A stretch of 64,000 bases of DNA. Origin: Saussurea involucrata (Eukaryota > Streptophyta > Magnoliopsida > Asterales > Asteraceae). Of this stretch, positions 48,362 to 59,776 are shown in pieces. How positions within the stretch are numbered: position 1 is the first letter of the stretch; each line of letters opens with the position of its first letter. The position numbers were made by a program, and so were the translations under genes. The notes beneath the pieces were generated by a model. It saw only the letters and a program-made list of their open reading frames with translations, had not been told where the DNA came from and ran no database searches. Where the stretch lies: assembly GCA_033807775.1 (NCBI GenBank), contig CM066319.1:141906983-141970982 (forward strand), read 5' to 3'.

Positions 48362-48812
48362 TCTAGCCTTAGGATAAATTTCCGTTTTACGAATTTTTCA
48401 TATCTGATCGTTGGTGATCAAGTTGTCTGATGTAATTATGTTTAAGTATGAAATGAAGTTTCATGAGATCTGTTTACTACAAGCAATTGTCGAAAGTAAT
48501 TTCAATTGTATAAACGCACTTGTAGATCGAATGTAATCGTAGATTCATGCGACTAAGGTTTTTTATTGAAAGATAACAACCATAACATTAGTCATATAAA
48601 AATCAAGTATACATGCGTTTAGAGCATTCATTCAGAACATGAGGCTTTTCTAAGTCGAGACACTTAGATTGTGAGCTGATTTTGGAATCGAATCGTGCGA
48701 TGACTTTAAATCACATATCGAGTCGTGTATTAGACTTATGTTATGCGATTTTGGGAAAGTCACACAATAAAATTTTGTCGTGCGACCCTGTGATAAAATA
48801 TTGTCAGAGGTT

Positions 48813-48834
48813 GGTCGTTGGATATCCAACGACC
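48813..48834 (-). other. conserved palindrome, E0 copy (perfect)
   Basis: GGTCGTTGG-ATAT-CCAACGACC; with the GATATC centre the whole 22 bp is self-complementary. Same position relative to pol as in E1 and E3. Confidence 0.8.
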
Positions 48835-48908
48835 CTCCGATGCTTAAGTTAGTTACCGTCGAGGTGAAATAAAAAATCGTATGAAAAAGGGTTTAAAAGA
48901 AATACCCT

Positions 48909-51900
48909 TTAGATGCGTTGCATTCCAGTTGCGTGGGATTTCTTGGTTGTCGAGGGTCTGGAGTTGATAGCCCCTTTACCCACGACTTTAGATATACGAT
49001 AAGGACCTTCCCATTTAATGGAAAGTTTACCTGCGTTGAGCTCTTCAGTGTTTTGGAACACTCGACGGAGGACGTAGTCGCCTTCTTGAAAGACTTTGAC
49101 TTTGACGTTTTTATTGAATTGTAACTCGACCGCTTTCCTTTGTGACGCCATCCTAATCAAGGATGATTCTCTGAGTTCTTCGAGGGCGTCGAGGTCGTAC
49201 CCTAAATCAACCAAGTTGTGATCGACTGAAGTATGCCTTGAAGTTGGGAGTTGGACCTCGACCGGTAGAACTGCTTCACAGCCATAGACTAGAGAAAAAG
49301 GTGTTTGTCCTGTGGACGTGCGAGGTGTCGTGCGATTTGCCCATAGGACCGAAGGAAGTTCCTCGACCCACTTTCCCTTTGCAGCTCTTAGCCTTTTCTT
49401 GATCAAAGCGATGATGGTCTTGTTACTCGACTCGACAAGTCCGTTGTCTTGGGGATATCTGGGAGTCGAGGTTGTCAGCTTGATGTTTCTGTCTTCGCAT
49501 AATTGTTGGGTCCTGTCGCTTATGAATTGGGATCCGTTGTCACAGACGATTTCGGATGGAATCCTAAATCTGCATATGATGTTAGTCTGGATAAAAGAGA
49601 TGACTTCTTTATCCCCAACTTGGGAAAAAGCAGTCGCCTCAACCCATATGGAAAAATAATCGGTGAGCACAAGGAGGAATACCTTTTGTCCCGGAGCTGG
49701 GGGTAGCTTGCCGACAATATCCATTCCCCACCTCATGAAGGGCCCTGGGATAAGTGTCGAGTGCAAGGGTTCAGAGGGTTTATGTGACATACCTGAGTGT
49801 CGTTGACAAGGATCACAGTTCTGGACATATTTGATGGCGTCTTGTCGCAACGTTGGCCAAAAATACCCTTGTCGATAGATACGATTAGCCAAACTGCGAC
49901 CTCCTAAATGATTGCCACATTCGCCGTCGTGCATTTCTTGAAGGATTTTCTGGGCCCGACTTTTGCTAATGACACATCTTAGGTTTAATCCTGTTGATGA
50001 TCGTCGATAGAGCCTATCTCCAATCATGATATATTTAGATGCTTTGAATCTGATCTTCCGGGCCTCCATTTTGTCTTCTGGGAGTTGGTCGTGAGTGAGG
50101 AAGTTTCGGATGTCGCACGACCAATCATCCTCTTCATCTTCGATCTGGGAGATATCGACGTTGTCGATGAACGATGTCGCCAGATGGATCATGGGAAATG
50201 GCGTCGAATATTGGTTCGACCAAAGCAGACCCGAGATTTGCTAAGGCGTCGGCCTGAGTATTCTGATCCCTCGGGATCTGTTCAATAGAAAAAGATTTGA
50301 ATTTTTCGGATTTTTCTTTTGCTACCTTTAAGTACGCTGTCATTTTTGAATCTTTGGCCGCGAATTCCCCATTGATCAGGTTTACCACTAGGAGAGAATC
50401 TCTTTTGACATGTAACGCGATTGCCCCCGAGTCGTAGGCCATATTCATTCCTATGATCAGGGCCTCATACTCAGCTTCGTTGTTGGTGGTTTTGAAATCG
50501 CACCAGATCGAATATACCATCTTGCCCCCTTGTGGCGACTGTAAGACGACGCCTAGTCTTGAACCTCTAACGTTGGATGAACCGTCGACATATAAGATCC
50601 AAGGCACGTCGTCATGAGTCGCCACAGATGACACTTCGAGTCATGCTTCTTTTTCCAGTTCAGGACTGAAATCAGCAATGAAGTCTGCCAAAGCTTGCGA
50701 TTTGATCGCGGTTCTGGGTTTGAAATCGATGTCGTAACTGCTGAGATATATAATCCATTTTGCTAAGCGACCTGTCAACTCAGGTTTTCTTAAGACAGAC
50801 TTAAGAGGAAAGTTAGTCACGACAGTAATAGGATGTGACTCAAAATAGTGTCGCAGTTTTTTAGCAGCTGTGACTAGCGACAAGAGCAATTTTTCCATAT
50901 AGGAATACCTGGTTTCTGCGTCCAAAAGAGATTTACTTACATAGTAGATTGGCAGTTGCTGCTTTTCATCTTCTCGTGTTAGGACGGCACTTACCGCGTT
51001 GGGACTAACAGCCAAATATAGTTGTAGCACCTCATGATCGTGAGGTTTCGACAATAAGGGAGGCGACGTCATGTACTCTTTAAGCTTTTGTAATGCCTGC
51101 TCATGGTCGTCTGTCCAGTCAAAACCTCTATTTTTCCTGAGGACATTGTAAAACAGATGGCATTTATCTGAGGATCGAGAGAACATTTCGTCGGGTTAAG
51201 TTTCATGTTGTATTCCCGAAGGATGTCGAACGATTGCCTCAAATGCTCGACGTGGTCGATAGCTTGCTTCGACTTGACCAGCATATCGTCGATATACACC
51301 TCCATCGTGTCGCCAAGACGATCTTTGAACATCTTGTTCACCAGGCACTGGTAAGTAGACCCTGCATTTTTCAGTCCAAAAGGCGTAACCTTATAACAGT
51401 AAATACCTCGGTCTGTCATAAATGCGGTTTTTTCTTGGTCCTCGACGTGCATTAGGATTTGATTGTATCCGGAATAGGCATCCATGAACGTCAATAGTTC
51501 GTGCCCCGCTGTTGCGTCGACCATGGCGTCAATGTGAGTTAATGGAAAAGGATCTTTTGGACAAACTTTATTGAGATCTGTGAAGTCGATACAGACTCTC
51601 CATTTGCCATTTTTCTTTGCCACGACCACGACATTAGCAAGCCAATCGGGGTATTTTACTTCTCGAATCTTTCCTGTCTTGAGAAGGTTGTCGACTTCGT
51701 CATTTATCACCTTATTCCTTTCAGGAGCAAATTTCCTTCGCTTTTGCTTGACAGGTTTTGAACGATGGGTCGACGTTGAGCTTGTGGGAGATGACGTCAG
51801 GATCTATGCCGACCATATCTTCATGTGACCAGGCGAAACAATCAGCATATTCCTGCAAAAAAAGATATCAACTTCTCCCTGAGGCAGGGACTGAGGGATG

Positions 51901-52051
51901 ACCCGATAAAGACTTTTTGCTCAGGCTTGCTTGGATCCAGGACGACTTCCTCCAAGCGATAATCGTTGACTGCTTCAGGAGCATCTTGTGCATTTTCGAG
52001 CCCCTCCTGCTCTGGGACAGCGGCTTGTTCTGGGTTTCCGTTATTTGCCAT
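48909..52051 (-). pseudogene. pol: E0 pol (RT, two RNase H domains, integrase) without gag
   Basis: Starts MANNGNPEQAAV at 52051 and passes within about 30 codons into DYRLEEVVLD, which in E6 lies after the gag-protease stop. RT (51710-51069): KWRVCIDFTDLNK, YSGYNQI, intact YIDD. About 160 bp of the RT thumb is deleted with a frameshift near 51187. A degenerate first RNase H follows (to 50641), a TGA, then a second RNase H (50634-50190: YVDGSSN, NEAEYEAL, RDSLLV, ADALANLG). Integrase (50192-48909) has H-H-C-C (NHLGGRS, CDPCQRH) and D,D,E (LTDYF, VCDNGSQF, NGLVESSNK). At least five lesions make it non-functional now. Confidence 0.92.
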
Positions 52052-52130
52052 TCTACTGAAACAGGGAATAAAGAAGACTACAAGAAACCGTTAGTAGGAC
52101 GCACGTTTGTCGAATATTTTCTCTAGATGG

Positions 52131-52149
52131 GGTCCCACGGATGGTGCCA
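52131..52149 (-). promoter_or_regulatory. E0 primer-binding site
   Basis: Minus-strand TGGCACCATCCGTGGGACC, three bases inside the 5' LTR. One base differs from E1/E2. Confidence 0.82.
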
Positions 52150-52152
52150 AAC

Positions 52153-52995
52153 TGTTAATGCCAAAAATCGCACCAAAGTACAACTTAAGGTCGATGTGGA
52201 CTTTAACAACTAAAGAAAGGAATCGTTCGACAAAAGCGTGCGACAAAGACAGAAATGTAAATGTGACAGAGATTTTGGTGACGCGGGAAAAACCTCAACA
52301 AGGAAAAAACCCGCGGACGACTGTGGAAGTCGTCGCTGCACTATGGTCGCCAAATAGGGGCGTTGTCCTTGTGTTTCTGGTGTCGATCGTACAGAGATTA
52401 CAATACAAATGAAAGAAAGACTTCGAAATGTAAAGTAACAAGTGTTTTGAATGTAAAACAATGTGCGTCGTGTGTTAAAACTGTGTGTCGTGCGCTGATG
52501 TCGTGCATCGAGAGCGATCTTCTACGAGTGATTTCTTTGTTTCGAGTGCTTGTGTCTGTTGTTCGATGTTGTGTCTCTGTGTTCTTTTTTGTCTCCTTGA
52601 AATGATGATTTACCATTGATATTTATAGTCTTCGGACGCTTTAATTGGCTCATTAAATACTTCGATAACTGTCGTAACGGACGTCGTCTTTAGTGTTGTT
52701 TAATGACCTTCATCAGTTATAGCCGTTTGTCCATTAATGATGTTGACTCCTGCATTAAACACTGAACAAACGTAACAGTTTATGTCATGCGTTAATTGGT
52801 CGAGGTTGCATGGTTCTATGCGACGGTCGTGTGAGCTAGGCGACGTCGAGGTCGAGTGTCGTGAGGTAAAAAGACTTTCGATTTTATCTTTAATCAAGAG
52901 TTTAAAGTACTATGATTTTACCTTCGTTATGGAAAAGGGAATAAGTGTTTCCTTACCTTGGTCGTGGTCGAGACTGGTGAAATTTTGCCCAAACA
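52153..52995 (-). repeat. E0 5' LTR (843 bp)
   Basis: TGTTAATGCCAAAAATCGC...GCCCAAACA in plus orientation. Matches the split 3' LTR. The likely TATA box (minus GAAGACTATAAATATC) lies near 52619-52634. Confidence 0.94.
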
Positions 52996-53503
52996 ATTGA
53001 AGACTTAGAAGATAATCTGAAGTTCAAGACAAGGACGTTCGTGCCTCTCACGTGCCTCTGTTGTACGAAGATACTGAAGATCATTCGTACAAGGCGTGCC
53101 CTGCACATTCCACGTGTCAACCTCTGATGGGTTACAGCCTTTGCAGATTGCGGCGCACTACATTAACGTTGTACCTGATGCAGTCCCACGATCGTGTCTT
53201 TGTACCCTTAGTATTTCTTGTCTAAAGCTTGTCCCCTGTAGAATAATATAAATAGAAGGATCATGTTGAGCTCTTCAATTAACTTTGCACAACACATACA
53301 CCTATTAGAGCAGAATATTTCTCATAACTTCGGTGTTCTTGGTGTTCTTGATTAATCAATACAAAGTGAATCTTTGAGTTAAACTTGTGTTTATTATTAT
53401 TTCACGTATTCGATTCTGTATGTTTTGTACCTAGATTATCTCATTAGTTCTTTAAAAAATGCTTCCGCATATTTATTGGTTGAACTAATAGAGATTAATA
53501 TCA
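52996..53503 (+). mobile_element. copia LTR, right-hand piece
   Basis: Starts at an internal LTR position (TGAAGACTTAGAAG, equal to 8628), repeats 361 bp already present left of the nest, then continues with about 145 bp not present there, ending near AATATCA at 53503. The TATA box is at 53247-53254. The next bases belong to the protease region of E5, the copia insertion site. Its left-hand target duplication would lie outside the window. Confidence 0.82.
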
Positions 53504-53510
53504 TTGTTGA

Positions 53511-53860
53511 GTAATATAGGGATCAACATCACTCGTCGATCGACTACTCTGATCGGATTCAACGGAGACTCGACGAACACTCTCGGGGAAATCATCCTCC
53601 TAGTATATTCTCGGTCAGCTTACAACGTTATTCTCGGTCGACCGTGGATCCACGACATGAAAGCGGTCCCTTCGACCGTGGATCCTCAGATGACTACCGT
53701 CTAGAAGAAGTCGTCTTGGACCAGGACAAGCCTGATCGAATCGTCTTTGTGGGGGCATCATTAGACCCCATCATAAAGGGAAAAATTGTTTCCTTCTACA
53801 GGAACATGCCGATTGTTTCGCTTGGACGCAGGAAGATATGGTCGGCATAGATCCCAACAT
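53511..53860 (+). pseudogene. pol: E5 protease fragment and linker
   Basis: Reads RRSTTLIGFNGDSTN, NVILGRPWIHDMKAVPST (C-terminal half of the retropepsin region), with the PVYAKGVNKQTKF block missing. It then joins DYRLEEVVLDQDKPDRIVFVG in another frame. The copia insertion removed or displaced the protease active-site part. Confidence 0.8.
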
Positions 53861-56800
53861 CATTTCTCACAAGTTTAATGTCGATCCGTCGTTCAAACCT
53901 ATAAAAAAAATGCCGCAAGTTCGCTCCTGAACGGAACAAGGTGATCAACGACGAGGTCGATAACTTATTCAAGACCGGAAAGATCCGAGAAGTGAAGTAC
54001 CCGGACTGGTTAGCCAACGTCGTGGTCGTACAGAAGAAAAATGGGAAGTGGCGAGTGTGCATCGATTTTACGGACCTTAATAAACCCTGTCCCAAAGATC
54101 CATTCCCACTATCCCACATCGATGCTATGGTCGACGCAACCGTAGAAAATGAACTCTTAACGTTCATGGATGCTTACTCCGGATACAACCAGATCTTAAT
54201 GCATGACGACGACCAGGAGAAAACTGCTTTCATGACGGATAAAGGCATCTACTGCTATAAAGCCATGCCTTTCGGCTTGAAAAACGCAGGATCGACGTAT
54301 CAAAGACTAGTAAACAAGATGTTCAAGAAACACCTTGGCGACACAATGGAAGTTTACATCAACGACATGCTTGTCAAGTCCAGGCAAGCGATCGATCACT
54401 TCAACCACCTGAAAAGGTCTTTCGACATCCTCCAGGAGTTTCAGATGAAATTGAATCCTATGAAATGTTCTTTCAGAGTCAGCATCGGGAAATTTCTGGG
54501 ATACATGGTCACACGACGAGGTATAGAGGCTAATCCTGATCAAATCAAAGCTTCGATCAGTATCAGATCTCCCAGAAACATAAAGGAAGTCCAACGACTC
54601 ACGGGTCATGTGGCAACGCTGAAACGATTTATATCTCGGTCGTCCGATAAATGCCATATGTTCTACAACGTCTTAAGAAAGAACAAAGTCTTCGATTGGA
54701 CATACGATCATGAACGAGCGCTACAGAAGCTAAAAGAGTACAGGGGAGCACCACCCTTGCTTTCGAAGCCAAAAAACAACGAGGGCCTACAATTGTACCT
54801 CGCAGTAAGTCCTCACTTCGTAAGCGCAGTCTTAGTTAGAGAAGATGACGGGCAACAATTACCGATTTACTACGTTAGTAAATACCTGCTAGACGCAGAA
54901 ACACGATATACGTCTATGGAAAAATTGATATTATCGCTAGTCACAGCTGCCAAAAAGTTACGACACTACTTCGAGTCTCATCCTATCGTTGTCGTGACTA
55001 ACTTTCCCCTCAAGTCTGTCTTGAGAAAACCTGAACTGACAGGACGACTAGCAAAAATGGAGCATCTACCTCAGCAGTTATGACATCGATTTTAAGCCTC
55101 GTACAACAATTAAATCGCAGGTCCTGGCTGACTTTGTTGCCGATTGCAGTCCTGAATTAGAGAAGGAAACCTATACTGTGGCGACTACAAACGACGCGAC
55201 CTAGATACTTCACGTCGACAGCTCATCAAACGCCAGAGGATTAGGTCTTGGAGTCGTCTTAAAGTCGCCACAAAGGGGCAATATGATGTACTCCATACGA
55301 TGCGACTTCAAAGCCATCAACAACGAAGTAGAGTACGAAGCCCTGATCGTGGGCATGAGCATGACTCACGACTTGGGGGCAACCGGACTCCACGTCAGAA
55401 GCGATTCCCTATTGGTCGTAAACCAAATGAACGGGAAATTCATGGCAAAAGACTCCAAAATGACAACTTATCTCATAGTGGCAAAAGATAAATAGAAAAT
55501 GTTTGATCCATTCTCGATCGAACAGATCCCTAGAGATCAAAACACTCAAGCCGATGCGCTAGCGAATCTTGGGTCGGCACTTAATAAGCCGTCGTTTGAC
55601 GCCATCCCCATTATCCACCTAGCTACCTCGTCCATCGAGGAATCCGAAAAGATTCATGTTCTCGACGTAGAGAACGGATGGTCGCACGATATCAAGAATT
55701 ATCTCATGCACGACCAACTGCCCGAAGATAGGATGGAAGCTCGAAAGATTCGGTTCAAAGCTTCATGATATCTTATAATCGATAAAAAGCTTTATCGACG
55801 ATCATCGACGGGCCTGAACCTAAGATGTATCGATAATCAAGCACGGGTGCAAAACATTCTGAAAGATATGCACGAGGCGAATGTGGTAACCACTCTGGTG
55901 GTCGTAGTCTTGCAAATCGGATATCCCGACAAGGCTACTATTGGCCGACCTTAAGGCAAGATGCCACCAAGTACGTCCAAAGTTGCGACTCATGTCAACA
56001 GCATTCAGGTATGATACACCAGCCTTCTGAACCTTTACATACGACATTAATCCCATGTCCCTTCATGAGATTGGGGATTGACATCCTCGGTAAACTACCT
56101 CTGACCCCTGGCAGAAAGTCTTTTTGTTAGTCCTTACAGGCTACTTTTCTAAATGGATAGAAGCAACTGCCTACGCCCAGGTTTGGGACAAAGAAGTCAT
56201 CTCTTTTATCCAGACTAACATTATATGCAGGTTCAAAATTCCTTCCGAGATCGTATGTGACAATGGCTCACAATTCATAAATGATCGTACGCAACAGTTC
56301 TGTGAGGATCGTAATATCAAACTTACGACCTCAACTCAACGTTACCCTCAATCTAACGGTCTTGAAGAGTCTATCAACAAAGTGATCGTCAATTCGATAA
56401 ACAGGACAAACGCCGTCGGTCCTATGGGCCAATCGTACAACACCTCGGACATCAATAGGACAAATGCCGTTCTCATTGGTCTACGACTGCGAGGCCGTCT
56501 TACCTATTGAGACACAACTCTCGACATCGAGGCATACGTCTGTCGACCACAATTGGGTGGACCTAAGTTACGATATCGACGCTCTCGAAGAGCTAAGAGA
56601 ATCCGCCTTAATAAAAATGGCATCATAGAAACAGGTCGACGAACGGCATTTTAACAAAAATGTCAGGATCAAGGTCTTTCAGGAAGGTGACTTCGTCTTA
56701 CGATGAGTCTTCCAAAACACCAAAGAGCCAAACGCATGTAAGTTATCCAATAAGTGGGAAGGACCCTATCACATATCTAAAGTCGTGGGAAAAGGTGCTT

Positions 56801-56878
56801 ACAGGCTCCAAACCCTTGACAATCAAGACATCCCACGTAGTTGGAACGTAATACATCTCAAGAAATATTTCTTTTGAA
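53861..56878 (+). pseudogene. pol: E5 pol: RT, two RNase H, integrase, broken
   Basis: RT is open from 53941 to 55083 (380 codons): KWRVCIDFTDLNK, FMDAYSGYNQI, GLKNAGSTYQRL; the catalytic YIDD reads YIND. The thumb missing in E0 is present here (GKFLGYMVTRRGIEANPDQI). The first RNase H follows to 55083, then a frameshift. The second RNase H runs from 55160 to 55560 (VDSSSNARG, NNEVEYEAL, RSDSLLV, ADALANLG) with two stops. In integrase the zinc region is frameshifted, the core (56124-56400) has LTGYF for LTDYF but keeps CDNGSQF, and a region near 56400-56470 is deleted and partly duplicated (INRTNAV twice). The tail ends NQDIPRSWNVIHLKKY. Confidence 0.9.
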
Positions 56879-57526
56879 AATTTTCATATGATTTATCGTC
56901 TTCAACGATTACAAACTTAAGCATCGGAGGTTACCAACGACCACCCCTGAACTTTACATTACAGGATCGCAGAATCGCACGAACGCCATACTTACGATAT
57001 GTATCGTATGAGGCAAAGTCTTCACGATTAAATATATCACGACTGTTATGTCTCGACCGCTACGTCATGATCGACATTTTAAGATTTATGTCATAAATCT
57101 TACAACCATGCTACAACAAGCATCCTGTGATCTAAGTCTCGGAATATAATTCTTATGACTTGAATTCCAAATTTGGAAAAATTCTTCGTTGGCCTTAGTC
57201 GCCCGATTACTACGAAAAAATACAAGGTACCGTTGTCGTGCCGTATTATCTTATTTAAATTATGGATGTCTCTTGCTTTAATTACTCGATCCATAAGTTA
57301 TATTATCTATCGTTTATTTTGTTCATCTACAACAATGTAAACATGCGACGCCAAGTCTCATTCGACGAAATGAACACACGACGACAGTTTTCGCTTAACA
57401 AAAGTATAATTGTATTCACGTGAGTCAAAAATTACAAGTTAAGGGCACGGCCAACTATAGTCGCCCCAGCAAAAAAAATAAACAATCAAAGAACAAAAAA
57501 AATCAAGGCTGAGGAGAGTCCTGCTC
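56879..57526 (+). other. E5 non-coding region after integrase
   Basis: Keeps the GCATCGGAGG and CCAACGACC parts of the palindrome (56922-56950), though the left arm is deleted, and an acceptor-like TTACATTACAG near 56964. AT-rich beyond; no gene. Confidence 0.6.
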
Positions 57527-58686
57527 TTAAGCGATCTCCTCATCGCCACCTTCAACAACCTCAGCGTCCGCAGAATCCCCTTCTACGAGCTTATCTTCCT
57601 GGTCGAGGTCATCCTCGTCCCCGACCTGCTCCAAGAATGTGACGACCTCCATTTCGGCTCCAGCCATAGGTTCTAACCGCCGTAGATGGCGATGCATGAT
57701 CGTTGCTCTGACCTTCAAACAGGTCAGAGCTTCAAAAGACAGGAGTCGCTCCTCCAAAGAAGCGACCTCCTTCTCCTTCGCCTCGACGAGCGACTTAAGG
57801 TCCCCGACCTGTTTTTCGCTCTTGGTTAAGGAAGCCTTAGTCGCTCCCATCTCTGCCTCCGACGCAGAGGACTTCACAAGGGCTTCCTTCAGGCGGTTTC
57901 GAAGGTCATCCTTCTCTCTCAACGAAGCCTCTAAGAAGTCCTGAGCTTCGTCGAGCTTCGCTGAGTAGACCTTCGCCTTCTCCATCGCCAGCCGCTCCCT
58001 TTCCCGTGCCGCGCGAGCTTCGTCCTGCGCCTCGCGCATCTTCTTCAGGGCACGGGGTACGACCCTCCGGATCTTCTCCATATGGGCGTAAAGGCAAAGT
58101 GACGTCTGGAACGCCTGTAGTTGCACGATCAAAGAATAAAAAACGTACGACAAACGAATAAAGACTTACAGTCAGTGTTCTACCCAGCAGTGACCCAGGT
58201 CGTATCCTCCTCAAGGAGGTACAACGACTGGACCTTGCCAAAGTCGTACCTCGCCTTCCACCCGCAGTCGTTGACCTAGGTATTCTGCACAAGCACCTGG
58301 GTGCCCTGATACTTAGAGAAAAGGTTGTATCGGTGGTAGTTGTCCACCTTGACCAAGTGCGTCGCCAGCAGATCATCCACCATAAACGGCGTTGCCCAGT
58401 CGACGGTAACCTTGTCGATCACGTGGACTATCCGCCAAAACTACAGCATCACCCGAGCAGGTGACAGGTGGTACCTACTCAGAAACTCCCTGGCCAAGGG
58501 AGAGAAGGGCCACTTAAAACCCACTTTGAATGGGTATTCGTACAACCCGAAATGTCCGTTCGGGCACTCACACGGCCGGAATTGATCCGACAAGTACAAC
58601 TGTAATGCATCAGGAACACCGGCTAGCGTCCTAAAGGCATTAAGGTCCTCTTGAGTAACAATCATGCTAGCAGGTTCGACCGACAT
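57527..58686 (-). pseudogene. E5 antisense gene (aORF)
   Basis: Starts MSVEPASMIVTQEDL at 58686. The N-terminal domain has YEYPFKVGFKWPFS and SPARVML followed by a stop, then VDDLLATHLVKVDNYHRYNLFSKYQG in the same region, divergent from E1-E3. A GTAAGTC donor near 58170 and TACAG acceptor near 58114 suggest an intron. The last exon (about 58113-57527) is a long coiled coil (RERERLAMEKAKVYSAKLDE, KEKEVASLEERLL) ending in an acidic tail (GDEEIA). The Ser/Thr-rich exon 3 with FPHLGKY is absent. A minus-strand TATATATAAC near 58829 may be the TATA. Confidence 0.7.
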
Positions 58687-58965
58687 GGCTAAAGTTGATG
58701 TAAAAACTGAACTATTCGTTCGATTTATAAACGCTCGGAGCTCGCACGTAAAACAAGCAACTAAATCATTCGAAAATACTCTCTAGAATTTACCCAATGC
58801 GTAAAAAGAAATCCCCCCAGAATCGGGTTATATATATGGTAAACACTTGTCGGACCAAAACGGTTGGAATTCCACTAGATCCTTCCCCTGCGCGACACGT
58901 GTCGTCTAAAGCACTTAGATTTAAAATTTGAATTTCACGCCTAAATTTAAAATTTGGGGGCAAAC

Positions 58966-59776
58966 TGTTTGGGTAAAAATCCACACCGCACGACCGACGA
59001 AGAAAATAAACATGACATTTATGTAAGACCATTCTTGTATTAAGATGAGGTCTTGCAGAATAGTTACGACCATATGTTCCCTCGTATATTTCGACGATGG
59101 TCGTAAGACTCTTACGATCGACAACCGTGACTTAAGACGGTCGTACGACCATACTAACCGTTAACAGTCAACATCCGTTTTTCTTTGTTTCTTTAAATGC
59201 AGGTTCAACAGCAATCATTGCACAACGGTCGTAACAAACGAGGTCTTAATGACAATTAAGGACCCGACAACGGTTACAAATAGTCATCAAGACACATTCA
59301 ATGCTACCATAAGCTATATAAAGGCCTGCACCATATTTCAAGAAGAAGGACGCATTCAACACTATTCATAAACTACTCATTCTACAACTCTACGCAATAC
59401 AACCGTGATCATCAGAGCATTTGAACAAATATCGCTGACGCAAGTTTTGCACGACAAACAGTTCATTTCGCACGACACAACGCTATTTCTCACGATGCAC
59501 TGCTTTAGCTTACGATTAAGTCTACTTTTATTCTTATTGTACTCACGACACTTGTTACCAAAGGATTTCGCCCCTGTTTGGCGATCATAGTGCACTGTCG
59601 ACTTCCCCAAGTCGGCCGCGGTTTTTTCTCTCGTTTGGGTTTTCTGCGTCACCAATTCTCCCGTCTTATTTACTTTCTGCTTGCGATTGTGTTGTTTGTC
59701 TTGAGATCCCTTTCTTTAGTTGTTAAAGCTCCACATCGATGTTAAGTTATCCTTTGGGTGATTTTTGACATTAATA
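58966..59776 (+). repeat. E5 3' LTR (811 bp)
   Basis: TGTTTGGGTAAAAATCC...TTTTGACATTAATA (final CA mutated to TA). TATA box GCTATATAAAGG near 59313. Diverged from E0-E3 LTRs except at the ends. Confidence 0.88.

Larger units (their letters stand above)
48127..48908 (-). other. E0 non-coding region between aORF and pol, with palindrome
   Basis: No gene. It holds a short tandem repeat (48295-48361), CGTGCGAC motifs and a 22-bp perfect palindrome at 48813-48834. On the minus strand an acceptor-like TTTTATCACAG lies near 48790-48800. Confidence 0.65.
8991..52995 (-). mobile_element. E0: pol-only Tat-type gypsy element, split by nested insertions
   Basis: Read on the minus strand: 5' LTR 52153-52995, primer site 52131-52149, pol from 52051 down to 48909, antisense aORF remnant 47569-48126, then the 3' LTR in two pieces (46936-46626 and 9517-8991) separated by E2. 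The element's own sequence is about 6.9 kb. No gag or protease lies between the primer site and pol; only about 80 nt of leader separate them. The outer end at 8991 has lost the terminal TGT, and no target-site duplication is visible in the copia flanks. It belongs with E1-E3 by shared LTR ends and primer site. Confidence 0.88.
53511..59776 (+). mobile_element. E5: Tat-type gypsy element, right part, host of the copia element
   Basis: Protease fragment, RT, RNase H, integrase, antisense aORF and 3' LTR (58966-59776, 811 bp), preceded by AAATTTGGGGGCAAAC. The 5' part would lie left of the copia element, outside the window. Of the pol copies in the window this is the one that runs furthest through integrase besides E0, but it carries many stops. 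Confidence 0.88.
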
